DNA from: Datura wrightii
Lineage: Eukaryota; Streptophyta; Magnoliopsida; Solanales; Solanaceae
Assembly (NCBI GenBank): GCA_035772735.1
Contig: JASDFA010000006.1
Location: forward strand, 26,701,501 to 26,765,500
Direction of reading: 5' to 3'
Length of the DNA: 64,000 nucleotides
Position numbers and translations under genes: made by a program. The notes below the pieces were generated by a model, which did no database searches, was not told the DNA's origin, and saw nothing but the letters and a program-made list of their open reading frames with translations. Positions 1 to 11,960 of the stretch are shown piece after piece. How positions within the stretch are numbered: the first letter of the stretch is position 1; each line of letters starts with the position of its first letter.

Positions 1-1043
1 CATGTTGCTAGCCAAGAACATTTTCCTAGAAATTAAAACTCTCGTATTTAATTTCACTTTAGAATCATAAACCATCCGTCTACATTTCTGTGATCAAATG
101 CAATTTATGACCTAGCACTACAATTCCGGTTCCTAAAATGACTAATACGGCTTTCAAGTATATTTCTATCAGGAAAGCACATCAAAATCCAATTTTCCCA
201 AATCAAGTTAAGAACAATACCCTATTAATTCACAACTTTCCAATTTCTTGCTCTCTCGAGTGAAATTGGACGTTTTAGATATACATTACTGTTGGCCAAT
301 CACTAATGCAGTAAAGAACAAGAATTAATAGAACAACATTAAAGAAGAAGAATAAACCATATCAATGAAAATCAGAATTCATTACACATGTTCAAAACCT
401 CAGCAAGAAAGAGAATTAGCCACTCATTCTTGGATTGATCATCCTAAAATGAGTGTAAATTATACTTACAATTGATAGAAAGAAGAAAAGAAGAGAAGAA
501 ATCCCTTAGCTTTTTCAATCTTCAACTGCTACTAACCCACGTTCCTGCTCGCCACTCCTGAACTCAGTCTAAAAACTAAAAAACTAATTAAAATAAACCT
601 AAGTGTGCTATTTATACTAGTGGGAAATTTTTCCCGGAATAACAAGCAACGTGTCACGGAGGCCAACGCGGAGTACTGCCTCCGTGACACGGCGTGGATG
701 CGGACCCTCACTGGAATTTCCAGGGTCCGGTAATTTAACCTCAACGTGGCACGGAAGCCATCGCGGAGGCCTATCTCCGTGCCACGGAGCTGACGTGCAG
801 GCACACTGGAAATTGCAAGTTTAATTCCTGCTCAGGCAGTGTGCTACTGCGATGGTAGCGTGGCACGGACCCATCGCGGAGCCCCTATAAATCCTGCATT
901 CCAAGGTCTTTTCCACGCTCGCATCCAAGTCCAACTCCGACATAGTTCCAACACGCATTTTAGCTCCTAAAAATCACCTTTATCTGCAAAACAAATGCTA
1001 ATCATGTTGGTTAGTATAAATTCGCATTTTATTACCAATTACA
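1..1043 (-). repeat. Athila-type LTR (B family), cut by the window edge
   Basis: This stretch aligns along its length with the LTR of element B at 18539-19873: the same blocks occur in the same order, including a shared end ATTACCAATTACA at 1031-1043. The terminal CA at 1042-1043 is the complement of the TG that starts the LTR on the minus strand, so the element reads leftwards and the rest of the LTR, and probably the element, lies outside the window. A TATA box and a palindrome island are present and are listed separately. No coding capacity is visible; the short open frames here are incidental. Confidence 0.85.
605..870 (-). promoter_or_regulatory. LTR promoter: TATA box and palindrome island
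   Basis: Read on the minus strand, a TATAAATA box lies at 609-616. Immediately upstream (higher coordinates) are two clear hairpins: arms CGTGTCACGGAGGC at 650-663 and 678-691 (14 perfect base pairs), and CGTGGCACGGA at 745-755 and 776-786 (11 perfect base pairs). A further degenerate copy lies near 855-885. On the plus strand each hairpin begins with ACGTGTC or ACGTGGC, the core of plant ABRE/G-box elements. That this is the U3 promoter is inferred from position and from the same arrangement in other LTRs here. Confidence 0.6.
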
Positions 1044-1133
1044 TGATATTATATACACATTGCACAACAAACAAGGTAAAAATGATACGTTTGAGTATCA
1101 CTTGGGCATATAAATCTGCCCAAGATCAGTTGT
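1044..1133. other. Unassigned spacer between two LTRs
   Basis: Ninety bases separate the LTR ending at 1043 from the LTR starting at 1134. The first five bases are TGATA, the same five that follow the related LTR of element B at 19874-19878. I see no gag, LTR or coding similarity here. If element C had inserted cleanly into the gag found at 23404, gag sequence would be expected here, and it is absent. Confidence 0.5.
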
Positions 1134-2674
1134 TAATGTCTTGTGAGTTTACAGCACTTTCAACGGTTAAAACTGAGAAAATAGCCTGGGATTAGATATG
1201 TTTATATGGATATGAGGTGCTTTTACTTTATTATTAGAAAAAATAGGCGTTGGAGAAACAATGTGCAAAAAATTCATAAAAGTTCAGAAAATTAGCAAAG
1301 GACCAATCTCAGTACGAGCCATGCCTATATTGTACGAGTCGTACTGAGACTCATGGAAAAATTCAGAAGGTTGAAACAATGTGAAGGCAAAGTACGACTC
1401 TCAGTACGAGCCAAACCAAGATAGTACGAGCTTTATCTGGAGTCATGGAAATCTTCAGAGAAAATTTGCACAAGCAGTCTCTTTGTACGAGTGGAACTCA
1501 CGGATCTTCAGTGATTTTGAAAGACTTGGCAGAACTCCAGATGCAACAAGAAATTACAAGTTGTAGATCATGGCACGAGTCTTGCAAGTTTCCAATAGTT
1601 ATGCAATTCTGCAGTAGCCAAGGAATGGAGGAGAGCCAGGTATGACCCGTACAATCCTGTTGCGGGTCGTACGATCAGTCGTAGGATGAGTTGACGCCAG
1701 ATATGACAATTTCCTTGTTATCTTAGGAAAAGGTTCTGATGTCTGTATAAATACCTTTTATTCTTTTCATGAAAGAGAGAGATCAGTAGACGTGTCATTA
1801 CATAGAGAGAAGTTTTGTTTGTGAATTTTTATCAAGTTTTGTAGAGCAATTCTAGTGATCAACACTTGGTTTTCTCAATTGTTCTTGATTTTTTTCATCA
1901 ATACTCGAAGCATGTTTTCTTCCAATTATTATTGTAAATATATAATTATGTTTTTATCTACGAATACTAATTAAATTTTTACAATCATGAGAGGCTAAAA
2001 CCTTCACAACTAGGGTTGTGGGAACCATTGAGAATTAACAAAATAGGGTTGCACAAAGTGATTTAAAACCAATGTTAAACGCTTGTATTGTATTCTCGTC
2101 ATCTCTAAATGTTTCTTAATGGTGTTCAACGTTAGGACTTGCCTGAATTCTTTACTTGCTTGAACCTACAGAAGTAGAGATTAGAAAAAAAGAATTACAA
2201 CAAAGCCTTAATTTTTATGATTATTGTATAACTTGAGATGCGGTTGCAGGAAAGTTAATTTGGGATATATTGATAATAGTTAGTTTCAAATCACTCAGGA
2301 TACCTAACTAGGCGATTGGGTATGGTCATCCAATATGGACGAACCAGTCTTTTGGATGAACCCTAGTTATCATTTCTACAAGTAAGCAATGGGATTGATC
2401 ACGCGTGTATACCCGAAGTAGTAATGAACTCGTGGGAAACACTTACCCTAGTTATTTCAAAATCTTAATAACATCCACAATTTTGATCTTATTTTATTGT
2501 TGTTTTTCTTTAAACCCCCCAATTTGGAGATAACTTACCAACAAGTTTAAGTACCGACATTAGTATAGATCTTACCTTATTCCCTGCGGGTTCAACCCCA
2601 ACCTCTTTATTGGGTTCTTTATTGACAACGTCTGCTTCATACTTTGCCAGGAAGTGTGAGTTTGAGTGTTATCA
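1134..2674 (+). repeat. 5' LTR of element C
   Basis: The LTR starts TAATGTCTTGTGAGTTT, where the intact relatives at 21846 and (on the minus strand) 41094 start TGATGTG, so the terminal TG has mutated to TA. It ends GTTTGAGTGTTATCA at 2674, matching the family's ATCA terminus. It is 1541 bp long, against 1558 bp for the right LTR and 1577 bp for the solo copy at 39518-41094. It carries the GTACGA-type palindrome island followed by a TATA box. No tRNA primer site follows it. Confidence 0.8.
1300..1753 (+). promoter_or_regulatory. LTR promoter of C: GTACGA island and TATA box
   Basis: A cluster of GTACGA and TCGTAC half sites runs from about 1310 to 1685 and includes GTACGAGTCGTAC at 1332-1344, a palindrome with one central base. 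A TATAAATA box follows at 1746-1753. The order, island then TATA, matches the other LTRs in the window, although the word differs from the CGTGTCACGGA type. Function is inferred from position only. Confidence 0.55.
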
Positions 2675-2699
2675 CCTCCACATATATGATATGCATTTT

Positions 2700-5500
2700 T
2701 GGGGCAGAACAACACTTTGCCAGTAATTATTGCTGCAAACCTAGTACAGTGGCATGCTGAGACACTGGTATCAATCTTGAGAAGGTTCACAAAGGCAATT
2801 TGTTAGACCATTGCTAACATCATTGGGATTCCTCCAGGCATATGCACCCAAAAAATTCAGCTTGAATCAAACTGCATACCAAGTAAGCATCAGTGAAGAC
2901 TGAATCCACCCATCTAAGAAGTGGTGAAAGAAAGAGATTATTAAATGGCTAGATGCTGATGTTGTCTACCCCATTACTGATAGTAAGCGGGTGAGCCCAG
3001 TACAATTTGTACCAAACAAGGGTGGAAACACTATGGTTCCAAATGAGAAGAAAGAGCTAGCCCCGATGAGGCCAGTTATGGGCTGGTGTGTTTGCATGGA
3101 CTACTGGAAACTCAACTATTAGACATAGAAGGACCATTTTCCAATGCCCTTCATAGACCAGATGCTTGAAAGATTGGTAGGAAGAGAATGATGTTGCTTC
3201 CTCAATGGTTATTTGGAATATAATCAGATCTCCATAGCCCCGGAGGACCAAGAGAAAACCACCTTTACCTGCCCTTGTGGGACTTTTGCTTTCAACAAAA
3301 TGCCATTTGGATTATGTAACGTACCTTCCACATTCTAGCGTTGTATGATATCCATATTTCCAGACATGGTGGAGGACTCCATTGAAGTATTCAAGGATGA
3401 TTTCTCTGTAGAGAGAGATTCCTTTGAAGATTGTCTTGAGCACTTAAGTAAGGAGCTTAGCAGGTGGTGAAGAAACAAATCTGGTACTCAACTGGGAGAA
3501 GGCCATTTCATGGTTAAAGAGGGGATTCTTCTATGCCATAGGATTTTAGAAAAAGTCATAGAGGTGGATAGAGCAAAGATCGATGTGATAGTTGGACCGC
3601 CACCACATGTTTCTATCAAAGGCATTCAGTGCTTCTTAGGGTACGCAGGCTTCTATCTGAGATCATCAAAGACTTCTCAAAGATCGCACAATTCTTGTGC
3701 AAATTACTTGATAAGGTGTGAAATTCAATTTTGATAATGAATGGCTGTAAGCATTCGAATGCCAAAAAGAGAGACTCACCTCAGCCCCCATCATTATTGC
3801 ACTAGATTGGTTTCTTCCATTTGAGGTAATGTGTGATACAAGTGGTGTTGCCCTAAGTGCTGTCTTGCGCCAAGGAAGAGCAAAAATATTTTACCTTATT
3901 TATTATGCCTGCAAGACACTCAATACAGCTAGAAGAACTATATGGTAACTGAACAGGAGTTTCTAGCAGTGGTTTTGGCATTTGAAAAGTTTTGAGCATA
4001 CTAGCTCAGAACTAAGGTGATTGTTCTTACTGACCGTGCTGCTCTGTTGTTTGATGTTAAAGAAAGATGCTAAATCAAGGCTAATCAGATGGGTGTTGCT
4101 CCTACAAGAGTTTGAGTTCGAGGTGAATGATCCAAAGGGGACTGAGAATCAGGTGGCTGATCACTTATCTAGATTACAGGCAGAGGCAAGATCGAAGGAT
4201 GAGATTGACATTGATGATACTTTTCTAGATGAGATAGTGTTGGATGCATCATAGGATCTGATCCCATGGTTAGCTGATTATGAAAATTATTTAGTATGTT
4301 ATATGATTCCTGCAGACTTGGCCTCCTAGCAAAAGAAGAAGTTCATGTTCAATGAACAAAGATTCCATTGGGACGAGCCATACTTGTTCCATATCTATGC
4401 AGATAGGCTTATTTGCAGATGTATCCCAAAAGTTGAAATGCTCAGTATTTTAGAGGCTTGCCACTCATCCCCAGTTGAGGGTTATCATAGTGGTATCCAG
4501 ACTACACATCAAATTTTGCAGTGCAGGTATTATTGGCCCACAATCCATCAGGATACTTATGATTTTGCCAAAGCTTGTGATCAATTCCAAACAACGGGGA
4601 TTCACATGTAATCATGAGCTACCATTAACCCTAATTTAGAAGGTGGAGTTGTTCAATATATGGGGTATTTCATCGGTCCATTTGTTAGCTAGTATGGGAT
4701 GAAGTATATTCTAGTGGCTGTGGATTACATATCAAAGTGGGTGAAAGATATTGCACTCCCTAACAACAAAGGAAAGAGTGTCAAAGCATCCCTGAGAAAG
4801 CACATATTTTCAAGGTTCGATACTCCTAGAGCCATCATCAGTGACGGTGGGTCTCACTTTTATAATTTCCTCTTCTGAGCTCTATTTCAAAAATGCGGTG
4901 TGAAGCATAAGGTGGAAACACCTTATCATCCTCAATCAAGTAGACAAGTAAAGGTCTCCAACAGGGAGATTAAGTCTATCTTGGCTAAAATAATGAACAC
5001 CAACTGAACGAATTGGTCTAGAAAGTTGGATGATGCACTCTACGCATACCAAACAATGTTTAAAAACCCCATTGGTACCTCACCGTATCAACTGGTGTTT
5101 GGCAAGTCCTTCCATCTACCTGTAGAGCTTGAGCACAAGGAATTATGGGTACTTAAGAAATTGAATCTAGACTAGAATGAAGCTTCCGAGTTGAGGTTGG
5201 ATCATTCGAATGGGTTGGATGAGTTCCGACATCGCGTCTATGAGAGTGCATCCATATACAAGAAAAGGATGATTTTTGTACCGCGATGGAAAGATTGAGA
5301 AAAGGGAATTCAATATCGGTGACCTAGTCTTGTTGTTTACTCTAGTCTCCATTTGCATCCAAGAAAACTAATGTCCAGATGGACGGGCCCATATATGGTG
5401 GTGTAAGTGTTCCTATATGGTGCCATTAAACTGGAGAAAAAGATGGCAAGAGGTTCAAAGTGAATTGCCAGAGGGTGAAGTAGTTTCTAGGAACCACCGA
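2700..5500 (+). pseudogene. Athila-type pol (RT, RNase H, integrase), degenerate
   Basis: Translation in shifting frames gives Athila-type pol from its N-terminal linker to the integrase C-terminus. The linker reads GIPPGICTQKIQLE near 2830. Reverse transcriptase covers about 2900-3720, with RMP-type text near 3300 (NKMPFGLCN) and the catalytic pair in VFKDDFSV (aspartates at 3396-3401). RNase H spans about 3780-4180 (CDTSGVALSAVL; VADHLSRLQ). Integrase spans about 4340-5500, with H..H and C-type residues, AVDYISKW near 4720 and IISDGGSHF near 4840. The third catalytic position reads QVKVSN where the family has QVEVSN, so the glutamate appears to be lost. At least a dozen stops and several frame changes make it non-functional. 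Gag and protease are missing. Confidence 0.85.
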
Positions 5501-6016
5501 TGAGGTGAAGGTAATCTAGTCGGTGTATCTTAATGAAGTCTGATTAGTCAAGAGACTTGCATCGTGCCGTGAAATTAAATCAGGCGATGGATGGTAGGCA
5601 GCCCATGAGGAAGTTGGTGAAGCCTGAGTAGCCTGATGTGGATGATAGGAACGCCTAGAGTGCCACAAGTATGTCCTTTCCCTGGTTTTTATGTCAATTC
5701 TTTGGGGACAAAGCATGTTTCTTTGTACGGGCGATTCATCTGTTTATGTTTGCCTAAGGATTTTTGTTGTCGTGTTTCTTTTTCTTCGAGCATATTATCT
5801 AGTAGAACTGGAATGTTTAGGATGTTTTATTTCATTTAATTAGAAGTAATCAAGGAGTACTTAACAAACAATAAAATACATATGTGTTTGATTTTTGTAG
5901 TTTTTGAAAAGTGAACCCTTTTTTAAAAAAATTGCGATTATCTATGTATGTTGACTGCAAAGCATGACCAATGTGGATATTTTTATGGAATTATATATAT
6001 GAGCGTGATTAACTAT
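5501..6016 (+). other. Post-pol spacer of C with conserved Athila motif
   Basis: After pol, this noncoding stretch carries a block at 5573-5604 (TTAAATCAGGCG followed by a GGnAGGCAnCCC half) that recurs downstream of pol in elements E (33806-33837) and B (16104-16135, minus strand). The rest is AT-rich with no gene visible. Element A interrupts it at 6017, and sequence resumes after 20665. Confidence 0.6.
6012..6016. other. Target-site duplication of element A, left copy
   Basis: ACTAT directly precedes the TGTCACGCC start of A's left LTR. The same pentamer directly follows A's right LTR at 20661-20665, identifying a single insertion event. Confidence 0.9.
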
Positions 6017-8103
6017 TGTCACGCCCCACCTTGGGAGGCACGACTGGCACCTGGTGTCCTACTAGTATCTGAACTAACTTAACAAGGCCTGTGCACTCCT
6101 GGTGCAGGCCTACTCTCCATAACAAGAAAAAAAGGGACTATATATCGGCTGTAAATACAACCTCTGGCCAACAAGGCCTTATAGTCACCTGTAAGGGAAA
6201 AATAGCTAACCAGAAATAGGCAATAACAAGGAATCCTATGCGGGCCGACAAGACCACCATGATATCTAGTTATGACTGAAAAGTAAATCCGGTGCTAAAC
6301 TAAGCTATGGTCGAAAAGGCCGTAAACTGACAGCTGAACAAGGCCCCACACGGCCAACACATAAACTAAAACACCTATGGGCCCCACACGACCACCAAAA
6401 GCTAACCACAGGGAAATAAAAACAATCTGCAAGACTCTAGGAGTAATATGATGGTCAGGACAAGGCTCTGACCTACCCATAAACTGCACAATCAAAAGGA
6501 GTAAACCTTCTATCTACAAGCTATGGAGGAAAGGAGATGACTATGCTAACAATCCTAGCTGGAAGAATAGGGACCTGCTCCTCATCTATCCGTACCTGCA
6601 AGCAAGTAATGCAGCATCCCAAGAAGGGCGTCAGTACAATATGTACGGAATATGTAAGGCAAAACTTATAAATAACTAAAATAAAGAAATGAAACTGAGA
6701 ATAACTGAGATAGAGGGATAGAGATCATACCTGAATAGTTGAACTTTCTATCATCTAATTTATCCATAACTAAAGAAAACAAGAACCTTACCCGGCTCCT
6801 ACAAGCTGGCAGGTACAACCAGCACAGAATAACACACTCGAGGCCCCATAGGCCCTAGTGGGTGCACTTCAATATATATACCCCTAATAAGGTCATACTG
6901 CATCATCTAATAACTATAGCCATCCTACCCGTCCCCTGGGTTTGCAATTGAGCCCGCTTGGCCCCTAAACTATAGTTGTGTCTGAGTGCAGGGACTCCTG
7001 CTGTCTGTACCCGGGGTACCAAACTCGACGTGACGTGCCGATACGGCATAAAGTAGTCCAGCCATGGAATGGACTATATGAGGACCTCAGACCTCATCTT
7101 TGTCCCTCATGGATGGCATACCACTCCTCAAAGCGACATCATCTATCCCCTTGCGAGTGTCGACACGGCTAGTAACCCTGAGGTTGGTTATGGAGGGCAT
7201 ACAGGGCATAGTCAATCCCGAACTAAACATGAAATGTTGGTCTCAACTAATAACAACAGCTAATCATAACAAATATGCTTATTGTATTCTTACTGGGATT
7301 CAAACTGAGTCATGATATTGAAGAAACTAACTTGCCGAAGGGATTTTCCTTAACATACCTAGATTGAGGATTGCTGCTTAACTGGCGAGTATCAAATTCC
7401 TATTGAATAGCTTTCTTCAGCTGAAATCGTACTACTGGGAAAATGAAACTAGTTTCAGTACTAAATTCGGCAAAAATGATAACTTTCAATATAAATATCA
7501 ACTATACTTCAGCTTGCCTGAACATGATCGAAAACATATAATTTCTCGAAAGTTCAAAAGGCAAAAGTACTCACTTCAAGCATGTGATTTTATAGAAATT
7601 AGTTTGGCACAATTCTGACAAATTTGGCTCGGCGGAGCTATGATTTGCCGGGCGAATTTCACAAAACTAATTCCAGAGTAATGCTCCCTGCATCCTTAAA
7701 CTTTAAAATCCAAAGTTAATTTTGAATTCGAGCAGCGTTTCACAGCGTAAACGAAGGAAATTTATTTTTTTCCCTCATGTTTTCCCTCTCTAGCCATATG
7801 AACTTAGGAAAATAACATAAAATCAAAGGGAGGAACTTATATATACTTGAGGCGGTGGACAGGGGTCCATGGGATGGACCCCATCGTGGTAGTTTACATG
7901 CGTGCCACGGAGCCCAATGCGGAGGGAGGGGGTCCGTAACACGCCGCCCTTGTTGCGGTCTGCTCCGGCCTTCTCCCGCGCGATCTCGATTCCGCGCTCG
8001 TTCGACCTTTCCCCGGGCCCTCTCTCGTATGTGTTGTACTATAAAAGTATTAACCAACATATGAATAGGCCGACTAATAGTTAGAAACTTATGGGGTGTA
8101 ACA
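6017..8103 (-). repeat. 3' LTR of element A
   Basis: This 2087-bp LTR starts TGTCACGCCCCACC and ends GGTGTAACA in plus orientation, that is TGTTACACC...GTGACA on the element's own strand. It resembles the LTR of element D (42066-44649) in its termini and in several internal blocks, including the CTTACCCGGC region near 6788. Its part from 7313 onwards aligns with the right LTR fragment at 19874-20660. Confidence 0.9.
7837..7990 (-). promoter_or_regulatory. LTR promoter of A: TATA box and palindrome island
   Basis: On the minus strand a TATATATAA box lies at about 7837-7846. Upstream of it (7861-7990) are a hairpin with arms GGGGTCCA at 7862-7869 and 7875-7882, and a decayed pair GTGCCACGGAG / GTCCGTAACACG. 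The second pair is a divergent version of the hairpin seen in elements B and D. The right LTR fragment has the same arrangement at about 20395-20510, with GTCCGTGACACG better preserved. Confidence 0.55.
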
Positions 8104-8394
8104 TCCCCTCCCCTAGGAACATTCATCCTCGAATGTTAACTTCAGCTTACAGGAACCTTAACTCTTTTAACTACTTATTCTGGAAAACTTTCGGTAGAGT
8201 CTCCCCTGTAATATGGACTATCTAAAAATCCTGAAACGCAAAAAAGTCCAACACAGGTACTTCACACAGTACTATATGAGCCATTTCACAACAAGGCTAG
8301 AGTTAACTACACCAGATATATACGACATAAATCATAAAACAACAACTGAATCAATAAAGGTACCTCAACTGCATGGTCTGAGCTAAGCCTAGAA
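8104..8394 (-). other. Polypurine tract and 3' noncoding region of A
   Basis: On the element's strand the purine run CCTAGGGGAGGGGA abuts the 3' LTR at 8104-8117, the usual site for priming plus-strand DNA synthesis. The rest, up to the end of pol near 8395, is noncoding and similar in composition to the corresponding region of D (44650-44917). Confidence 0.75.
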
Positions 8395-11300
8395 AAAATG
8401 AGGATATCTGGATCTTATATCATCTTCAGCTTCCCAAGTCATCTCTTCCCTATTCCTGTTCCTCCACAATACCTTAACAAAAGTGACATCCTTAGTTCTC
8501 AACCTCTGAACCTATCGATCTAATATAACTACTAGAACCTCTTCATAGGTTAATTCCTTAATGACTTGGACATCCTCAACTGGCAAAATTCGGGATGGAT
8601 CTCCTATGCAATTTCATAGCATTGATACATGAAAGACTGGGTGAACTGATTCTAATTCTGAAGGCAGATCTAACTCGTATACCACCTAGCCTATTCTCTA
8701 GAGAATTCGATATGGTCCAATAAACCTTGGGCTGAGCTTTCCCTTTTTACCAAATCTCATCACACCTTTCATCGGCGAAATCTTCAAGAATACCCAGTCA
8801 CCCACATCAAACTCTAGGTTCCTTCACCACACATCAGTGCAGGATTTCTGGCGGCTTTAAGCTGTCAGTAGGCATTTTCTGATAAGATCCACCTTCTCTT
8901 CCGACTGATGGATAATATATGGCCCAATTAATCCCAATTCTCCTATGTTGAACCAACCAACCAGGGACCTGCACTTTCTCCCATATAAAGCTTCATAAGG
9001 CGCCATCTAGATTGCTGAATGGTAACTATTGTTGTAAGCAAATTCAATAAGCGACAAATGTTCATCCCAGTTGCCTCCAAGTCTAACACGCACGCCCGTA
9101 ACATCTCCTCGAGCATCTGAATTGTATGTTCTGCCTGCCCGTCTATTTGAGGATGGAAGGTTGTACTCAGATTAACCTGTGTCCCCAGACCCTTTTGGAA
9201 GGATTGCCAAAATTTAGCTGTAAACTACGCCGCTCTATCAGAAATAATTGATATTGGAACACCATGTAATCGAACTATCTCCCTCATATACAATTCAACA
9301 ATGTCCTCGGTTGAGTAGGTAGCCTTGACTGACAGAAAATGGGCCGACTTCATCAACCTATCAACAATCACCCAGATAGATTCAAATTTGTGCCTGGCGT
9401 GAGGTAACCCTATTACAAAGTCCATATTAATTGCCTCCCATTTAAACATAGGCACTACTATTTCCTGCGCCAATCCACCAGGTTATTGATGTTCAGCCTT
9501 CACCTGTTGGCAATTAAGACATTGTGCTACAAATTCTGCTACCTCCTTTTTCATTCCCAGCCACCAGTAAATCTCTTTTATATCATGATACATCTTTGTT
9601 GATCCTGGATGAAGAGAATAACAGGAATAATGCATCTCGCCCATAATCTGCTGGCGAAGTCCTGCTACATTCGAAACACAGAGGCGACCCCTATATCTTA
9701 AAAATCCATCTTCAGTTACCTTGAAATTTGTTAATTCTCCTCACTAAACCTTATATCTGAGTTGAACTAGGTTAGGGTCTTCATACTACCGTTCTTTCAC
9801 TTCCACAACCAATGATGATACTACAGTATTCTGAATTACTGCTCCACTATTTCCTGAATCTACTATATGGACGGCCAAACTGGTTAACTGATACAATTCT
9901 CGGGTCAGTTCCCACGATTCTGTCTTCAGGTGTACTAAACTCCCCATGGATTTACAGCTGAGGGCATCTGCTACAACATTGGTTTTCCCTGGATGATATA
10001 AAATATTCACATCTTAGTCTTTCAATAATTATAACCAGCGGCGTTGCCGCAGATTCAACTCTTTTTGTGTGATAATGTACTGGAGACTCTTATGATCAGT
10101 GAAAACATCTACTATGACACCATATAGATGGTGCCTCCATATTTTCAAGGCATGAATTACTGCCGCCAATTCCAGATCGTGGGTGGGGTAATTCGTTTCA
10201 TGCTTCCTCAACTGTCTTGAAGCGTAAGCAATTACCTTACCATGCTGCATCAAAACAAATCCTAATCCAACACCCGAAGCATCACAATACACTACATAAC
10301 CCTCTGACTCATCTGGAAAAGCTAATACTGGTGCTAATGTCAACCTCTTTTTCAACTCCTAAAAGCTCTGCTCACATGCTTCAGTCCAGTGAAATTTGGC
10401 TGCTTTCTGAGTTAACTTAGTCAAAAGTGTTGATAAAGTGGAAAACCCCTCAACAAATCTTCTGTAATATCTGGCTAACCCCAGAAAACTATATACCTCA
10501 ATCAGAGTTGTCAGTCTAGGCCATGTCTTTACAGCCTCGGTCTTTTGCAAGTCCACCTGGATACCAGCTTCTAACATGAGGTGACCCAGGAAGGTTACTA
10601 AATTCATCCAAAACTCACATTTACAAAACTTTGAATATAACTAACGATCCCTGAGAATCTGGAGCACTGTTCACAAGTGATCTCGGTGTTCTTCATCTGA
10701 GAAGGAATATACCAAAATATCATCAATAAACACTATCAAAAACAGGTCTAAGTACGGACTGAAGATGTTGTTCATCAAGTCCATGAACACTACTGGAGCA
10801 TTCGTCAACCCGAAGGACATAACTAGGAATTCAAAGTGTCCATACCTAGTCTTGAAAGCGGTTTTTGCAATATCTCTCTCCCAAACTCGAACCTGATGAT
10901 ACCCAGATCTTAAGTCAATTTTTGAAAATCACTTTGCCCTCTGTAACTGGTAAAACAAGTCATCTATTCTGGGAAGCAGGTACTTATTCTTGATAGTGAC
11001 TTTATTTAGCTGCCAATAGTCTATACACATGCGGAGGGAGCCATCATTCTTTCTCACAAATAGGACTGGTGCTCCCTAGGTGAAGTACTCGGCCTGATGA
11101 AGCCCTTATCTAGAAGATCTTTCAACTGTTCCTTCAATTCTCTGAGCTCAGCTGGAGCCATTCGGTACAGAGGGATGGATATAGGCTGACTACTTGGTAG
11201 TAAATCAATTGCAAAATCAATCTCCCATTTGGGGAATACCAGGAAGTTCATCTAAAAATACATCTGGAAATTTATTGACTACTAGAACGGATTGAAGAGT

Positions 11301-11960
11301 CGGAGATTCTGCTCGAACATCCTGAACTCTGACAATATGGTAAATGCATCCCTTCGCTATCAATTTTCTCACCCGAAGATAGTAAATAAACCTACCCTTT
11401 GGGGTGGCTGCACTACCTTTCCACTCCCGTACTACCTCCCCTGGGAAGTGGAATCGGACAATCTTGGTTCAACATTCTACATTGGCATAACATGGTGTTA
11501 GCCAATCCATACCCATAATTGCATCAAAGTCGATCGTCTCTAATTCTACCAAATCTTCTAAAGTCTGGAGACCAACGACCTCTACTATGCACCCCCGGTA
11601 GACTCTCTTAGCTATAATGGAATCACCGACAGGGGTAGACACCGAAAAAGGTCACCAAAGTAATTCCAACGTGATACCAAACTTTCGGGCCACTAATGGG
11701 GTGACATATGACAAAGTGGAACCTAGATCTATCAAAACATAAATAGAACAAGTGCAAATGTCCAACATACCTATCACAACATCTGGTGACGACTCCGACT
11801 CCTGTCGTCCCAATAATGCATAAGTGCGATCTGGACCGGTGCCTCAACTAGATGCCCCTAGTCTGCCTCGACCTTTGACGGCTAAACCTAAGGGTCTACG
11901 ACCTACTGGAGATGCTGTGGCACGTGACCTCCTAGACTTTAGAATCGACTCTCGATATTG
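8395..11960 (-). pseudogene. Gag (C-terminal part)-pol relic of A, with chromodomain
   Basis: Reading leftwards from 11960, the relic contains the C-terminal end of gag, then protease (about 11820-11650, reading YVLIDLGSTLSYVTP, where relatives have DPG), reverse transcriptase (about 11250-10360, with IVFIDDILVY at 10713-10740), RNase H (10355-10029, YCDASGVGLGFVLMQHGK), integrase (about 9700-8600, with IISDRAA near 9230) and a chromodomain (about 8540-8400, with VKVLWRNRNREEMTWEAE). Stops and frame changes separate these blocks, for example around 10010, 9480 and 9220. The parallel gene in D shows the same domain order and closely similar text. Gag upstream of 11960 is missing because of the deletion junction with B. 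Confidence 0.85.

Noticed and set aside
532..804. Minus-strand open frame of 90 codons over the LTR promoter
   Set aside because: It overlaps the TATA box and hairpins of an LTR, has no family resemblance, and its composition follows the GC-rich palindromes.
605..870. CRISPR-like array from repeated GTGTCACGGA units
   Set aside because: The units are inverted, irregularly spaced and few, in a plant LTR. There are no regular spacers.
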